Shown here in pieces: positions 1 through 7,808 of a stretch of 57,255 nt of DNA (its first letter is position 1; each line of letters begins with the position of its first letter). The position numbers were made by a program, and so were the translations under genes. Location of the stretch: NCBI GenBank assembly GCA_002687825.1, contig NZBI01000005.1:1-57255 (forward strand). The letters run 5' to 3'. Source of the DNA: Nanobdellota archaeon (lineage in GTDB: Archaea > Nanobdellota > Nanobdellia > SCGC-AAA011-G17 > ARS1403). The notes beneath the pieces were generated by a model. The model was not told the origin of the DNA. It was given only the letters and a program-made list of their open reading frames with translations, and did no database searches.

Positions 1-1187
1 ATTCCTAAGATTATAAATATTTCACTCACTAATGTAATAGCAACAGGTAATAACACTTTCCACTCTCTATATCTTATATATATAACACTCAAAACTCCCA
101 ATAGTGAAATAAATCCAACTAGAAACACATTCTTAATTAAACTTTGACCAAAAACAGGACTTATCGATTCCAATCCTACAATTTCTAATTCATATGGCAA
201 ACTCCCAGTAATTAATACAGTTTGCAACTCTCCCATATTTTTAACAGCATCATCCAAAGCATCATTTTGATTCCTTCCATAACCCGGACCAGAAATTTGT
301 ATATCAGTACTAGCGCTCCCCTTCAAACTAGCATCCACATTCAAACTATCTATTAGATTACCATCTAAATGAAATTCAATTTGCTCACTCAAAATCTTTT
401 GTCCACCTTCTGTAGTTATTATATCTAATTTATCCGTAACATCCGCATGCTTCCTAGCAGCTTCGGGGCTTAATTTAATCGTAAACTGAAATCTACAGGC
501 TCCTCCATTAGCATCTTCACTACAAGAATGAACCCCAGAACAAACTCCATCATCTCTACAAACAAAAGGAATATCTTCTTTACCACCTCTAAACACAGTT
601 TCATTTCCTATCTTAGCTTCAAACTTTCCTTGCTGAGCAACAAATCCTTCAATCTCTTCTCTTCCAACTCCAGCTATCTCAATTAAGACCAGTTTCTCAT
701 CAGCAGTACTAACCATTTTAAGTTTCAAGTCAGTTAAACCATAAACATTCAATCTATTTTTCAAAACCTCCATCAAATCTGAAATATCTTTCTCACTAAC
801 AAAATCTTCAGTATCGGGCTTTAGTAAAATCCTAGTTCCACCTTCTAACTCCAATCCTTTTTGTATTCTAGTTTTACTTGGAACTTTAGCTTCAATTTCA
901 AGAGTTTCATTAGATAAAAATGCATATTCTCCAATGTTAGTACCAATAACAAACTTATCTCTAGAATTATTCTCAACCTTTATAGTATCCCTAAATTCTT
1001 TAACATTATTGACACTTTTACCATTAACTTCTAAAATTCTTTCTCCAATAGAAATGCCTTGGCTCGAAACAATACCACTAACACTAGTAACTTCAACACC
1101 CCTAACATCTAATTTTGGACTAATCATTAGTAGGGAAAACAACAAAAATATAATCAAAATCCAAAGTCTAGTTCCTAATTTTTTGAT
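1..1187 (-). CDS. secD: Protein-export membrane protein SecD, partial (C-terminus beyond the window)
   Basis: SecD works with SecF in the membrane to drive late steps of Sec translocation. The readable part has a basic N-terminus (KKLGTRLW), a first membrane helix, a PDZ-like stretch (IVSSQGISIGERILEVNGKS), the family motif KGLELEGGTRI, an extracytoplasmic region with four closely spaced cysteines, and the first C-terminal helices (FVGFISLLGVLSVIYIRYRE). It overlaps the end of secF by 13 bases, the gene order known from archaea. No ATG or GTG lies between the upstream in-frame stop and the conserved N-terminus. The best start is ATC at 1187, 6 bases after an AAGGAGGG ribosome binding site. 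A TTG at 1157 would remove the basic residues and part of the signal anchor. The function is certain; the start is inferred. Confidence 0.93.
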   Translation of the reverse strand, partial: MKKLGTRLWILIIFLLFSLLMISPKLDVRGVEVTSVSGIVSSQGISIGERILEVNGKSVNNVKEFRDTIKVENNSRDKFVIGTNIGEYAFLSNETLEIEAKVPSKTRIQKGLELEGGTRILLKPDTEDFVSEKDISDLMEVLKNRLNVYGLTDLKLKMVSTADEKLVLIEIAGVGREEIEGFVAQQGKFEAKIGNETVFRGGKEDIPFVCRDDGVCSGVHSCSEDANGGACRFQFTIKLSPEAARKHADVTDKLDIITTEGGQKILSEQIEFHLDGNLIDSLNVDASLKGSASTDIQISGPGYGRNQNDALDDAVKNMGELQTVLITGSLPYELEIVGLESISPVFGQSLIKNVFLVGFISLLGVLSVIYIRYREWKVLLPVAITLVSEIFIILG

Positions 1188-2062
1188 CTTCTTCCCTCCT
1201 TATACCAGTACAATATACCTGCATTCATTCCATAAGTCGAGATTACATCAACGATTAGCGCAATTAAAATAATCAAGAACATTTGTTTTAAAACTAAACT
1301 ACTAGCGACAACATAACCTATACTTAGAGCAACAAAAGTTGTCATAGTCATTGTCAACCCAGTTTTAGCAGAGCTAATCAATCTTTCAATTGTTGTTCCA
1401 CCTTCAACCCTTTTCAAAACTTTAGTCGTCATCAATATATCTGTATCAACACTATAACCAATAACAAGTAAAAATGCAGCAATACCAGCAGTTGAAATTT
1501 TTAATTCTAATAAATTAACAACCATTAAAGTAGCACTTATATCTAATAATGCGCTTAAAATAACAGCCAAACTAGGAATGAAATTCCTAAAAGCAATAAA
1601 AACAACAATCCCCATTAAAATAAAAGCAATAAAAACAGCTTTAACCATATCTTTATAGAAACTATCTCCTAAACTACTCCCCACTTCATTAACACTATAA
1701 TTTTCTTCACTTAATCTTAAATCCAAAATATTCTCTAAAGTAATTTTTAGATTTTCTTTAACATTGACATCCCCAATATCAATAATGTATCCTAATAAAC
1801 TACTAGAACTAAAATCTCTTAATTTTCTAACAGAAACATCATTATTTAGTCTATTTTTAATATTTTCTTCTAAATCCAAAATCTCAAAATCCTTATCAGT
1901 ATAAACCGTAGCACTTATTCCTCCCTTTAAACTAACATCTCTATCAAACAATTCTCCTGTTGAATTATATTGAGAAATTAAAAAAACTAAACTTATTATC
2001 AACAATAATGCAGGAATAATAATTATCTTCTTATAATTTTTCTCGAAAAAAGCTTTAATCAT
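1175..2062 (-). CDS. secF: Protein-export membrane protein SecF
   Basis: SecF partners SecD in a proton-driven accessory complex of the Sec translocon. The 295-residue protein has one N-terminal membrane helix (residues about 13-30), the conserved motif LKGGISATV near residue 45, an extracytoplasmic domain, and five C-terminal helices containing GYSVDTDILM, the archaeal form of the family signature. The length is normal for archaeal SecF. The ATG start has a lysine-rich N-terminus. It is first in a secF-secD operon that overlaps by 13 bases, which suggests translational coupling. It is divergent from the Trm56 gene, so the roughly 70-base gap between them should hold both promoters. Confidence 0.95.
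   Translation of the reverse strand: MIKAFFEKNYKKIIIIPALLLIISLVFLISQYNSTGELFDRDVSLKGGISATVYTDKDFEILDLEENIKNRLNNDVSVRKLRDFSSSSLLGYIIDIGDVNVKENLKITLENILDLRLSEENYSVNEVGSSLGDSFYKDMVKAVFIAFILMGIVVFIAFRNFIPSLAVILSALLDISATLMVVNLLELKISTAGIAAFLLVIGYSVDTDILMTTKVLKRVEGGTTIERLISSAKTGLTMTMTTFVALSIGYVVASSLVLKQMFLIILIALIVDVISTYGMNAGILYWYKEGRRSKN
1194..1201 (-). promoter_or_regulatory. Ribosome binding site deciding the secD start
   Basis: AAGGAGGG lies inside the 3' end of secF and is followed by a 6-base spacer (AAGAAG) and then ATC. No standard start codon follows at usable distance. The same spacing is seen at three other genes of the window that also lack a standard start. Confidence 0.7.
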
Positions 2063-2134
2063 ACTTTAACCATCAAAATGTATATTTATAAAATATTCGG
2101 ATGCTTTTTAAATCCTCAAAAGTTAAAAAAACTA

Positions 2135-2551
2135 ATGATAGAAGTATTAAGATTAAGCCATAGAATTAGAAGAGATATTAGATTATCTACTCATGTAGCT
2201 TTAACATCAAGAGCTTTTAAAGCAGATAAAATCTATTATTCAGGACAAAAAGATTCTTCTTTAGAAAATTCTATAAAAAAATTAAATTTCCCAATAGAAT
2301 ACGTAAAATCTCCTACAAAATTAATCAAAGAATCTAAATCTACCATTATTCATCTAACAATGAAAGGAGATGATTACAAAAAAATAATTCCTAAATTAAA
2401 AAATGAAAATTTACTAATAATAGTAGGATCAGAAAAAGTCCCAGTAGGATTCTATAAACTAGCTAATTATAATATTTCAGTAACAAAGTTCCCCCATTCT
2501 GAAGCTGCAGCTCTAGCTGTCTTCTTAGAAAATTTAAAAAATCTTAAATAG
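2135..2551 (+). CDS. tRNA (cytidine(56)-2'-O)-methyltransferase (Trm56)
   Basis: An archaea-specific SPOUT methyltransferase that 2'-O-methylates C56 in the T loop of tRNAs. The sequence shows the family N-terminus EVLRLSHRIRRDIR followed by STHVALTSRAF, the central IIHLTMKG motif, the SAM-site segment LLIIVGSEKVPVGFY, and the C-terminal PHSEAAALAVFLE. I chose the ATG at 2135 over an ATG 57 bases upstream because MIEVLRL aligns with the family start. That gives 138 residues, shorter than most Trm56 proteins (roughly 175-200), mainly through compact loops. It is divergent from secF and followed by the surface protein gene on the same strand. Confidence 0.9.
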   Translation: MIEVLRLSHRIRRDIRLSTHVALTSRAFKADKIYYSGQKDSSLENSIKKLNFPIEYVKSPTKLIKESKSTIIHLTMKGDDYKKIIPKLKNENLLIIVGSEKVPVGFYKLANYNISVTKFPHSEAAALAVFLENLKNLK

Positions 2552-2586
2552 TACAATATATACAATAAACCAAAGAGGTTGATAAA

Positions 2587-5241
2587 GTGTACAAGAAAAT
2601 AATAGTCTTAATTATATTACTTTCAACAAGTGTTTTTGCTATAGATTTAAATTTAACAAGAACAACTTACGCACAAGATGATGTTTTCCAAGGAACAATA
2701 AAAATAGAACCTGGAGTTTACTTAGCAACTCAACCCATAAGAGTATGGACAAATGGAGATTCAAAAACTTTACAACTCCAAAACTTAGTCAATTGTAATT
2801 TTTTAGACTGTACAAATTCTATAGGCTCTTTCTCAACAACAGGAGGAACTGAACCATCACTATCCGGATCTTCTTTACTAACAGGAATAAAGATACAAAA
2901 AAATTCAATAATTCAAAATGCCTATTTTGACATTTCTAATTTTGATTCAAACCTACCAGATAAACCAACAATAGACTTAGGAAATGATGGTTCTCCAGAA
3001 TGGGTTTATCCTGGTTTATCAACAGAAAATTTCGACCCAGATCCGATCCCGTTATCCACCTCAGATTTTTTAGGAACAACAGATACAACCATAATAACTG
3101 AGAATTGTCAAAGGTTCACCCTACCCAAATCCCTAAAATACAAAGTAGATGCTCATGTAAAGAAATTATCTTCTCCAACAAATATAGATATATTCATATC
3201 AGACATTCCCTCAGGAAATCAAAACGGACGATGTGATCAACCCATTTCTTCAGATTGGGAAACGATAGGTTGCACAATAGATTTATCTTCCATATTAGAA
3301 GAAGGTGTTTACAACATTTGCCTAACAAATACACAAGATAACGTATTTCTTGCAACGAATTCAACTTCCCCAAATCCTAATGCCTATGTAGGCTGCTCTT
3401 CAAACTGCAATGCAGTAAACAAAAATTATGCAATTAATTTCTCAGCAGCTCAATATGTAACAACCTTAACCGGAACAGAAAATTTCAACATTTCAAACAC
3501 AAAAAAAGGCACCCTAGGAATTTTCAAACCTCTAACAGATTTATTAAATGATTACACAAACATTTGTCCGCTACAAAACAACGAATGTATAATCCCAATA
3601 AATATTTCTTCAACTAATGGTAACTCATTAACTGTCTCAAATTTAAACTATAAAGAAACTTCAGAAATAGGAGAAGTATCTATTAAAAATTCCTTTCTCT
3701 CAAGCGTAACTCAACAAAGCACAGCTCAACAAATAATATTAAATCTTCCTGTAACAATACAATTATCAAAATTCAATGTAAAAACCCCTTCTTCTTTAAA
3801 TACTTATGAAGTGCATGCCTCCTTCACTTCTTTAGAAGATACAAATTCTTATGATGTTGTCTTAGGACCCAAAGCAAAAATAAATGTTTCAAAAAGAAAT
3901 GCAGATATTGGAGAAACAATAAGATTCTCAGCTTCAGAATCATTTTCGTTAGATAACTCAACATTAACCTATTTCTGGGATTTTGATAATAATAAAAATT
4001 CAACTTTAAAAAATCCAGCAAGTTCTTATTCAAGTGCGGGGACTTATGTAGTTGCTCTAACAGTTACAGATGGAAGCGATATCTCTTCAACAGCTCTAAA
4101 AACAATTACTGTAGGTGGAGTTACTCCTTCTCAAGCATCTTTTAATCAAGCTTTGAGTTTAATAGATACAGCAGAAAGAACTTCCACTTCAGCTTCCTCA
4201 AAAACAAAAGAAGTTTATTCCGCTTTAAATCTTAATACTGAAATAAAAACAGCAAAATCCAATTTAGTTACTTTATCAAATGCTGCAACCACAACAGAAA
4301 TAACTAATATCTTAGACAAAGTCCCGAAAAAAATTTTAGTAAGAGATTCTTTAGAAATATCTCCATTCTTAAGCTCAAATGATATTAATTTACTATTGCC
4401 TCTACAAGATGAAAGTTTCAAAGAAACAGCAAGAAGTGTAAATGAAAAAGTAACTCAAACAATTTCCTCATATTTGGTGTCTGTAGATTACTTATCAGAT
4501 AGAACTGAAAATTTTATTTTAATAAGAAAAACAATTGATGTCCCCCAAAATGTTCCAAAACCAATAGTAATGGATTTATTACCTTCATCCTTATTACCTT
4601 CTGAAGCAGGAATAACTTTCGTAAAACCAAGATCGGCACAAGTAACTAGTTTTGATACATCTAAAAGTGTTAGATTTAATTTACCTTCCTTAGAAACTTC
4701 AAGTGATAATGAAATAGTTTACAAATTATCTTCCTCAAATTTTGGTGACATCTCAAAAATAAAATCAATAATCCTACCTGAAAATTTAAACATAGCTTTA
4801 ACTCCTTTAAATTGTGGAGATAACATCTGCAACCCAGGAGAAGATATAATAACCTGTCCAGAAGATTGTCATTGTGGAGATAATGTTTGTTCATTAGATG
4901 AAACCGAATTAACTTGTGCAGAAGATTGTGCAAAAACTCCCTTCGCCTTATATGCTTCTATCTTAGTTATACTCGGAGTTATAGGTGGTGTAGTTTTCAT
5001 ATTTTACAAAAAACCAGAACTTGTTGCTAAGTTAAAAATAGACGATTTACTATCCGTATTTAAATCTAAAAAAGATCTATTTTCCTCAGATTTCGAATTA
5101 GACAGAGTAGTAGATTTCATAAAAGCTTCAAAGTCAGAAGACCATACAGAAAAACAAATTACATTATCCTTAACAAAAAAAGGTTGGACAAAATCTCAAG
5201 TTAAACACGCTTTAAAGAAATCTAAAGAGAAATCAAAGTAA
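2587..5241 (+). CDS. Large secreted, membrane-anchored surface protein with a PKD domain
   Basis: No specific function is recognised; the layout is that of a cell-surface protein. From a GTG start (upstream GAGGTTGAT) it has a signal peptide to about residue 18, a long beta-rich ectodomain with cysteines, a PKD/immunoglobulin-like domain at about residues 428-510 (motif YFWDFDNN, then GTYVVALTVTDG), a second long region, and two cysteine-rich modules near residues 743-780 (CGDNICNPGED and CGDNVCSLDET, each ending DC). A single membrane helix follows at about 785-808. The cytoplasmic tail is a short helical domain ending KKGWTKSQVKHALKK, a type I have seen on other DPANN surface proteins. It may be an S-layer-associated protein, an adhesin or a binding protein. 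Confidence 0.75.
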   Translation: MYKKIIVLIILLSTSVFAIDLNLTRTTYAQDDVFQGTIKIEPGVYLATQPIRVWTNGDSKTLQLQNLVNCNFLDCTNSIGSFSTTGGTEPSLSGSSLLTGIKIQKNSIIQNAYFDISNFDSNLPDKPTIDLGNDGSPEWVYPGLSTENFDPDPIPLSTSDFLGTTDTTIITENCQRFTLPKSLKYKVDAHVKKLSSPTNIDIFISDIPSGNQNGRCDQPISSDWETIGCTIDLSSILEEGVYNICLTNTQDNVFLATNSTSPNPNAYVGCSSNCNAVNKNYAINFSAAQYVTTLTGTENFNISNTKKGTLGIFKPLTDLLNDYTNICPLQNNECIIPINISSTNGNSLTVSNLNYKETSEIGEVSIKNSFLSSVTQQSTAQQIILNLPVTIQLSKFNVKTPSSLNTYEVHASFTSLEDTNSYDVVLGPKAKINVSKRNADIGETIRFSASESFSLDNSTLTYFWDFDNNKNSTLKNPASSYSSAGTYVVALTVTDGSDISSTALKTITVGGVTPSQASFNQALSLIDTAERTSTSASSKTKEVYSALNLNTEIKTAKSNLVTLSNAATTTEITNILDKVPKKILVRDSLEISPFLSSNDINLLLPLQDESFKETARSVNEKVTQTISSYLVSVDYLSDRTENFILIRKTIDVPQNVPKPIVMDLLPSSLLPSEAGITFVKPRSAQVTSFDTSKSVRFNLPSLETSSDNEIVYKLSSSNFGDISKIKSIILPENLNIALTPLNCGDNICNPGEDIITCPEDCHCGDNVCSLDETELTCAEDCAKTPFALYASILVILGVIGGVVFIFYKKPELVAKLKIDDLLSVFKSKKDLFSSDFELDRVVDFIKASKSEDHTEKQITLSLTKKGWTKSQVKHALKKSKEKSK

Positions 5242-5790
5242 ACTAGGACTCTTTCCAAAAAAGAAAAAAGTAAGAAAAAAACTAACAACACTGAATATAA
5301 TACTAAAAACTAAAATCCAACCAGAAATCTTAAACATCTTAAACTTATAAGGGATAATGTCGTTTGCTAAAGAATATATCTCATGAGCATATGCTTCTCC
5401 AGATTTATCAAAATCAAAAGGCAATTCCTTTAAATAATTAACATAACTTTTCCTAGAATAATTATTAGTAATGTCTTTATAATAAAAAACATCCTTCTTA
5501 ATCCTCTCTTTTTTAGAAAAAATTCTTAATTTAGGTAAGATAACTAACATAGAAAATATAGAAGAAAAAAAACTTCCTATTAATAATATCATCAACGGTA
5601 GATTAGTAAAAAGATTAATTTTACTTAATTCTGTCTCTACTAATTTATTTAAAATAAAAACTAAAATAATTGTACTAGCTCCAAAAACAAATCTAGATTT
5701 AGAAACTAACTGCGCATCTAACTTTTCATTAGAAGCTAAAACACTTGGCCATAGTCTAAATTCAAAATTTGGAACTTTCTTCTTTACCAT
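5233..5790 (-). CDS. Membrane protein resembling Pycsar-effector (PycTM / DUF5706-like) proteins
   Basis: 185 residues: a soluble N-terminus, a helix after KSRFVFGASTIIL (about 33-50), a second helix (62-85), a cytoplasmic loop containing DVFYYKDITNNYSRKSYVNYL, and a last helix pair starting about residue 150. Two N-terminal helices, a helical cytoplasmic segment with an 'F-Y, S-x-x-x-Y' pattern, and a terminal hydrophobic helix match the general plan of Pycsar TM effectors, which damage membranes when a nucleotide cyclase fires. The match is by eye and no cyclase gene lies beside it. An unrelated small membrane protein is possible. The insertion sequence ends only 26 bases before its start codon, so its original promoter may have been displaced. 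Confidence 0.4.
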   Translation of the reverse strand: MVKKKVPNFEFRLWPSVLASNEKLDAQLVSKSRFVFGASTIILVFILNKLVETELSKINLFTNLPLMILLIGSFFSSIFSMLVILPKLRIFSKKERIKKDVFYYKDITNNYSRKSYVNYLKELPFDFDKSGEAYAHEIYSLANDIIPYKFKMFKISGWILVFSIIFSVVSFFLTFFFFGKSPSLL

Positions 5791-5816
5791 GGCTCTATAA
5801 AATATATGTTAGTATT

Positions 5817-5833
5817 GGCTCTGTCCTAAATCT
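5817..5833 (+). repeat. Left terminal inverted repeat of the IS
   Basis: GGCTCTGTCCTAAATCT, the exact reverse complement of the right end at 6694-6710. Confidence 0.95.
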
Positions 5834-5849
5834 TTATTAAGTTAAATAA

Positions 5850-5868
5850 CCCCTTGCATAGCAAGGGG
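5850..5868 (+). promoter_or_regulatory. Perfect hairpin ahead of the transposase
   Basis: CCCCTTGC-ATA-GCAAGGGG: an 8-bp stem with a 3-base loop inside the IS, 23 bases before the transposase ATG. It is much more GC-rich than its surroundings. It could block transcripts entering from outside or limit transposase translation, as hairpins in other IS elements do; that role is inferred. Confidence 0.6.
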
Positions 5869-5891
5869 GGTTGATAGTTGAGGTATCAACC

Positions 5892-6701
5892 ATGAAAAAA
5901 GAGATAAAGCTAATTAAAAAAGTTAAGCGTTTGCTTAAACAATTAAGATGTCCGATATATGGACATAGATTTGGTCCTAAGACGTATGAATTTTATGAAC
6001 ATATTGTTGCTTTGCTTGTAAGATATTATTGTAGACTATCTTACAGAAGAGTAATTTATTTCATGGATTTGATAGGGATTAGATGCCCTAGCAAATCTGC
6101 TCTGCAGTATACTGCAAATAAAATCAAAAGTAATCTTTGGAATAGATTACTTGACTTAACATCTGGAAGCAGACATGAGATTGTTGCTCTTGATGCAACA
6201 GGATTTAGTAGAACAAATCCTAGTTACCATTATTTGAGAAGAATAGATGGTGCAATGCCCAAGGTATTTGTTAAGCTCAATGCTGGATTAAGTATTGTTA
6301 ATAGGAAATTTTGTGCTGCTAAGATAAGAGTTATTCCAGCACATGAGATAAAAGATGCAAAACTCTTGATTAAGAGAAGCAATCCTAAAATTCTTGTTGC
6401 AGATAAAGGATATGATGCTAATCACCTTCATGAATATTGTTTTGAAAACAATATTGAAGTTCATATTCCTATTAGAGAATATGGCAAATCCAAACATAAA
6501 ATGATGAGCAAAAGAAGATTAGCTGCTAAACACTTTGATGAAGATATTTATCATCAAAGAGAACCTATTGAATCAGGATTTTCTAGTGTTAAGAGGAAAT
6601 TTGGAAGTAGTGTTAGCTCTAAAAAAGCTTCTACAATTAGAAGTGATATTTATGGCAGACTAGTCTGCCATAATATATTTTATAGTTCTGTCGAGATTTA
6701 G
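5892..6701 (+). CDS. IS4/IS5-superfamily DDE transposase
   Basis: Catalyses cut-and-paste movement of the surrounding IS. The 269-residue protein has an N-terminal DNA-binding part with a helix-turn-helix-like segment (YCRLSYRRVIYFMDL), then the catalytic core. The first Asp is in IVALDATGF, the second in KILVADKGYDAN, and the Glu in QREPIESGFSSVKRKFG, giving the Y-R-E-like C-terminal signature of the DDE_Tnp_1 family. I start it at the ATG at 5892, preceded by GAGG with 8-base spacing; a TTG 21 bases upstream is also open. There is no frameshift, so the gene is probably active or recently active. Confidence 0.88.
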   Translation: MKKEIKLIKKVKRLLKQLRCPIYGHRFGPKTYEFYEHIVALLVRYYCRLSYRRVIYFMDLIGIRCPSKSALQYTANKIKSNLWNRLLDLTSGSRHEIVALDATGFSRTNPSYHYLRRIDGAMPKVFVKLNAGLSIVNRKFCAAKIRVIPAHEIKDAKLLIKRSNPKILVADKGYDANHLHEYCFENNIEVHIPIREYGKSKHKMMSKRRLAAKHFDEDIYHQREPIESGFSSVKRKFGSSVSSKKASTIRSDIYGRLVCHNIFYSSVEI

Positions 6702-6710
6702 GACAGAGCC
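6694..6710 (-). repeat. Right terminal inverted repeat of the IS
   Basis: AGATTTAGGACAGAGCC, the exact reverse complement of the left end. The transposase stop codon (TAG, 6699-6701) lies inside it. Confidence 0.95.
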
Positions 6711-6722
6711 GGTTTGAAAATC

Positions 6723-6797
6723 CGGGCCCACGGGGATTTGAACCCCGGACACCTAGCTTAAAAGGCTAGTGCTCTAACCAAGCTGAGCTATGGGCCC
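6723..6797 (-). tRNA. tRNA-Lys (anticodon TTT)
   Basis: Full cloverleaf on the minus strand: acceptor GGGCCCA/TGGGCCC, D arm GCTCAGCTTGGTTAGAGC, anticodon stem CTAGC/GCTAG with loop CTTTTAA (anticodon TTT), T arm CGGGG-TTCAAAT-CCCCG, discriminator G. CCA is not encoded. There is no intron. Its 3' end is 12 bases from the insertion sequence. Confidence 0.95.
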
Positions 6798-6875
6798 TTA
6801 GAAATTTCACTAAAGATTTTTCTAAAGTTAATAAAGAAAAAAAAGAAAAAGTTAATTTAAATAAGTTTTGTTTGT

Positions 6876-7391
6876 TCAAAAGCTTAATTCGTTTACAACA
6901 ATGTGAGCTACTATCTCACCTTCATCAACAGCTTTGACATGGATACAAACATTTCTGTCTTCTTCTTGAACATCACTACTTGATATTTTTACATCAACTC
7001 CAGATTTAGATGAAATTGCTTCAGCTTCTCCACCTTGATCCAAAGTTGCACAAGCTTGATCTGTCAAGATACCAACTTCAATTTGTTTTTCATCACCATT
7101 AACAGACACTTCAAAACCTTTTCCAGCTTTTTGCGTAAAGAAAACTTTTGCATTATCATAACCTTCTCTTCCGCCAGTAATATATTTACTTTTATCCATT
7201 AAAGCGATTTCTTCCATCACTTCTTTATCCATTACATCTCCACTATCGTGCTGCTCAATCACTTCATCAACTTTTTTGTCAACAACTTCTCTTTGCACGA
7301 CATCGTTAACTTCTTGTATCTCTGGAGACGAAGAAGCACATCCGCTAACAAATATTGCTGCAACTAAAACTAAAAATAATAACGATTTCAT
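6876..7391 (-). CDS. Small predicted lipoprotein, function unknown
   Basis: 171 residues starting MKSLLFLVLVAAIF and reaching a lipobox (VSGC), so probably exported and lipid-anchored. The rest is acidic, with a coiled or disordered segment of Glu, Val and Asp residues (about 25-65) and then a small beta-rich domain with two cysteines. No family is recognised. I prefer the second ATG (7391): a TATA-like box sits about 30 bases upstream of it, whereas that box nearly touches the upstream ATG at 7415 and could not serve it. It is divergent from the small gene at 7480. Confidence 0.6.
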   Translation of the reverse strand: MKSLLFLVLVAAIFVSGCASSSPEIQEVNDVVQREVVDKKVDEVIEQHDSGDVMDKEVMEEIALMDKSKYITGGREGYDNAKVFFTQKAGKGFEVSVNGDEKQIEVGILTDQACATLDQGGEAEAISSKSGVDVKISSSDVQEEDRNVCIHVKAVDEGEIVAHIVVNELSF

Positions 7392-7479
7392 AGTACTCAG
7401 AAAAACAGTTTTCATTTATATAACTTTTGATTGTCTTAACAAAAAGATTTAAAAATATCTTCGACCTACTAAAACAAAT

Positions 7480-7630
7480 GGTAAACAAAAATAAAGAGTT
7501 CATAAAATTGATGCTAGAAAAATCAAAAGAGGTTGAGATTTCTGAAGTCACTTCTCCATTCAAAAATGTTGATGTGGAAGAAGTTGAAAATTTAACAAAA
7601 GAAGTTCTTGAGAAAAAACCTAAAAAATAA
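7480..7630 (+). CDS. Small charged protein, 50 residues, unknown
   Basis: MVNKNKEFIKLML followed by a Glu/Val-rich, probably helical chain ending KKPKK. A TATA-like TTTAAAAATA lies about 26 bases upstream of this ATG, which fits a leaderless transcript. It ends one base before the 3' end of tRNA-Asp on the opposite strand. No homology is recognised. Confidence 0.5.
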
Positions 7631-7675
7631 ACGCCCTGACCGAGATTTGAACTCGGGTTGCAGCCTCGACAGGGC

Positions 7676-7705
7676 CTCACGAAAGATTTTTTTCTAAAAC
7701 CTTTT
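7676..7705 (-). other. tRNA-Asp intron 2, anticodon stem position 28/29
   Basis: 30 nt with a textbook bulge-helix-bulge: central helix CACG (exon) with CGTG (intron), bulges CA^A and AG^G, and an internal 9-bp stem AAAGGTTTT/AAAATCTTT closed by a 5-base loop. Removal restores anticodon stem CAGCC/GGCTG. Confidence 0.88.
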
Positions 7706-7731
7706 TGCGTGCTAGACCGGGCTACACTATC

Positions 7732-7771
7732 TTCGCCAACAATCACAATTCGTAATTATTTAGGGCAATTC
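7732..7771 (-). other. tRNA-Asp intron 1, acceptor stem position 5/6
   Basis: 40 nt. A bulge-helix-bulge can be drawn with TGCC (the last leader base plus tRNA bases 1-3) pairing with GGCG near the intron 3' end, bulges CT^G and AA^G, and an internal hairpin AATTAC/GTGATT. Cutting there joins GCCCT to GA and restores a perfect 7-bp acceptor stem. A cut two bases later gives the same mature sequence. Confidence 0.75.
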
Positions 7772-7808
7772 AGGGCAAATTAATAACCTTCAAAGTCTTT
7801 ATTTAAAT

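Larger units (their letters stand above)
5817..6710 (+). mobile_element. Complete insertion sequence with a DDE transposase (894 bp)
   Basis: A single transposase gene is bracketed by perfect 17-bp inverted repeats at 5817-5833 and 6694-6710. The ends are sharp and the element looks intact. No convincing target-site duplication is visible: the left flank ends GTATT and the right flank begins GGTTT. The right end lies 12 bases from the 3' end of tRNA-Lys; the left end lies 26 bases upstream of the PycTM-like gene. The element belongs to the IS4/IS5 superfamily by its transposase; I cannot name the family more exactly. Confidence 0.9.
7632..7776 (-). tRNA. tRNA-Asp (anticodon GTC) with two introns
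   Basis: The mature 75-base tRNA can be assembled only by removing two segments. Acceptor GCCCTGA pairs perfectly with TCAGGGC; D stem GTGT/GCAC; anticodon stem CAGCC/GGCTG with loop CTGTCGA (GTC); T arm CCGAG-TTCAAAT-CTCGG; discriminator G, no encoded CCA. Intron 1 (40 nt) interrupts the 5' acceptor strand after base 5. Intron 2 (30 nt) interrupts the anticodon stem after base 28. The G34-U35-C36 anticodon and G73 fit archaeal tRNA-Asp. It lies 32 bases after the stop of a homing endonuclease gene on the same strand, leaving little room for its own promoter. Confidence 0.88.

Noticed and set aside
934-1272. Open frame of 112 residues on the plus strand
   Set aside because: Lies antisense across the secD-secF junction; composition is that of a shadow frame with no start signals.
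5807-6720. Target-site duplication of the IS
   Set aside because: Flanks GTATT and GGTTT do not match; no direct repeat of 3 bases or more adjoining both ends.
7345-7746. Open frame of 133 residues covering the tRNA-Asp region
   Set aside because: Spans a clear tRNA gene and two other genes; no protein-like pattern.
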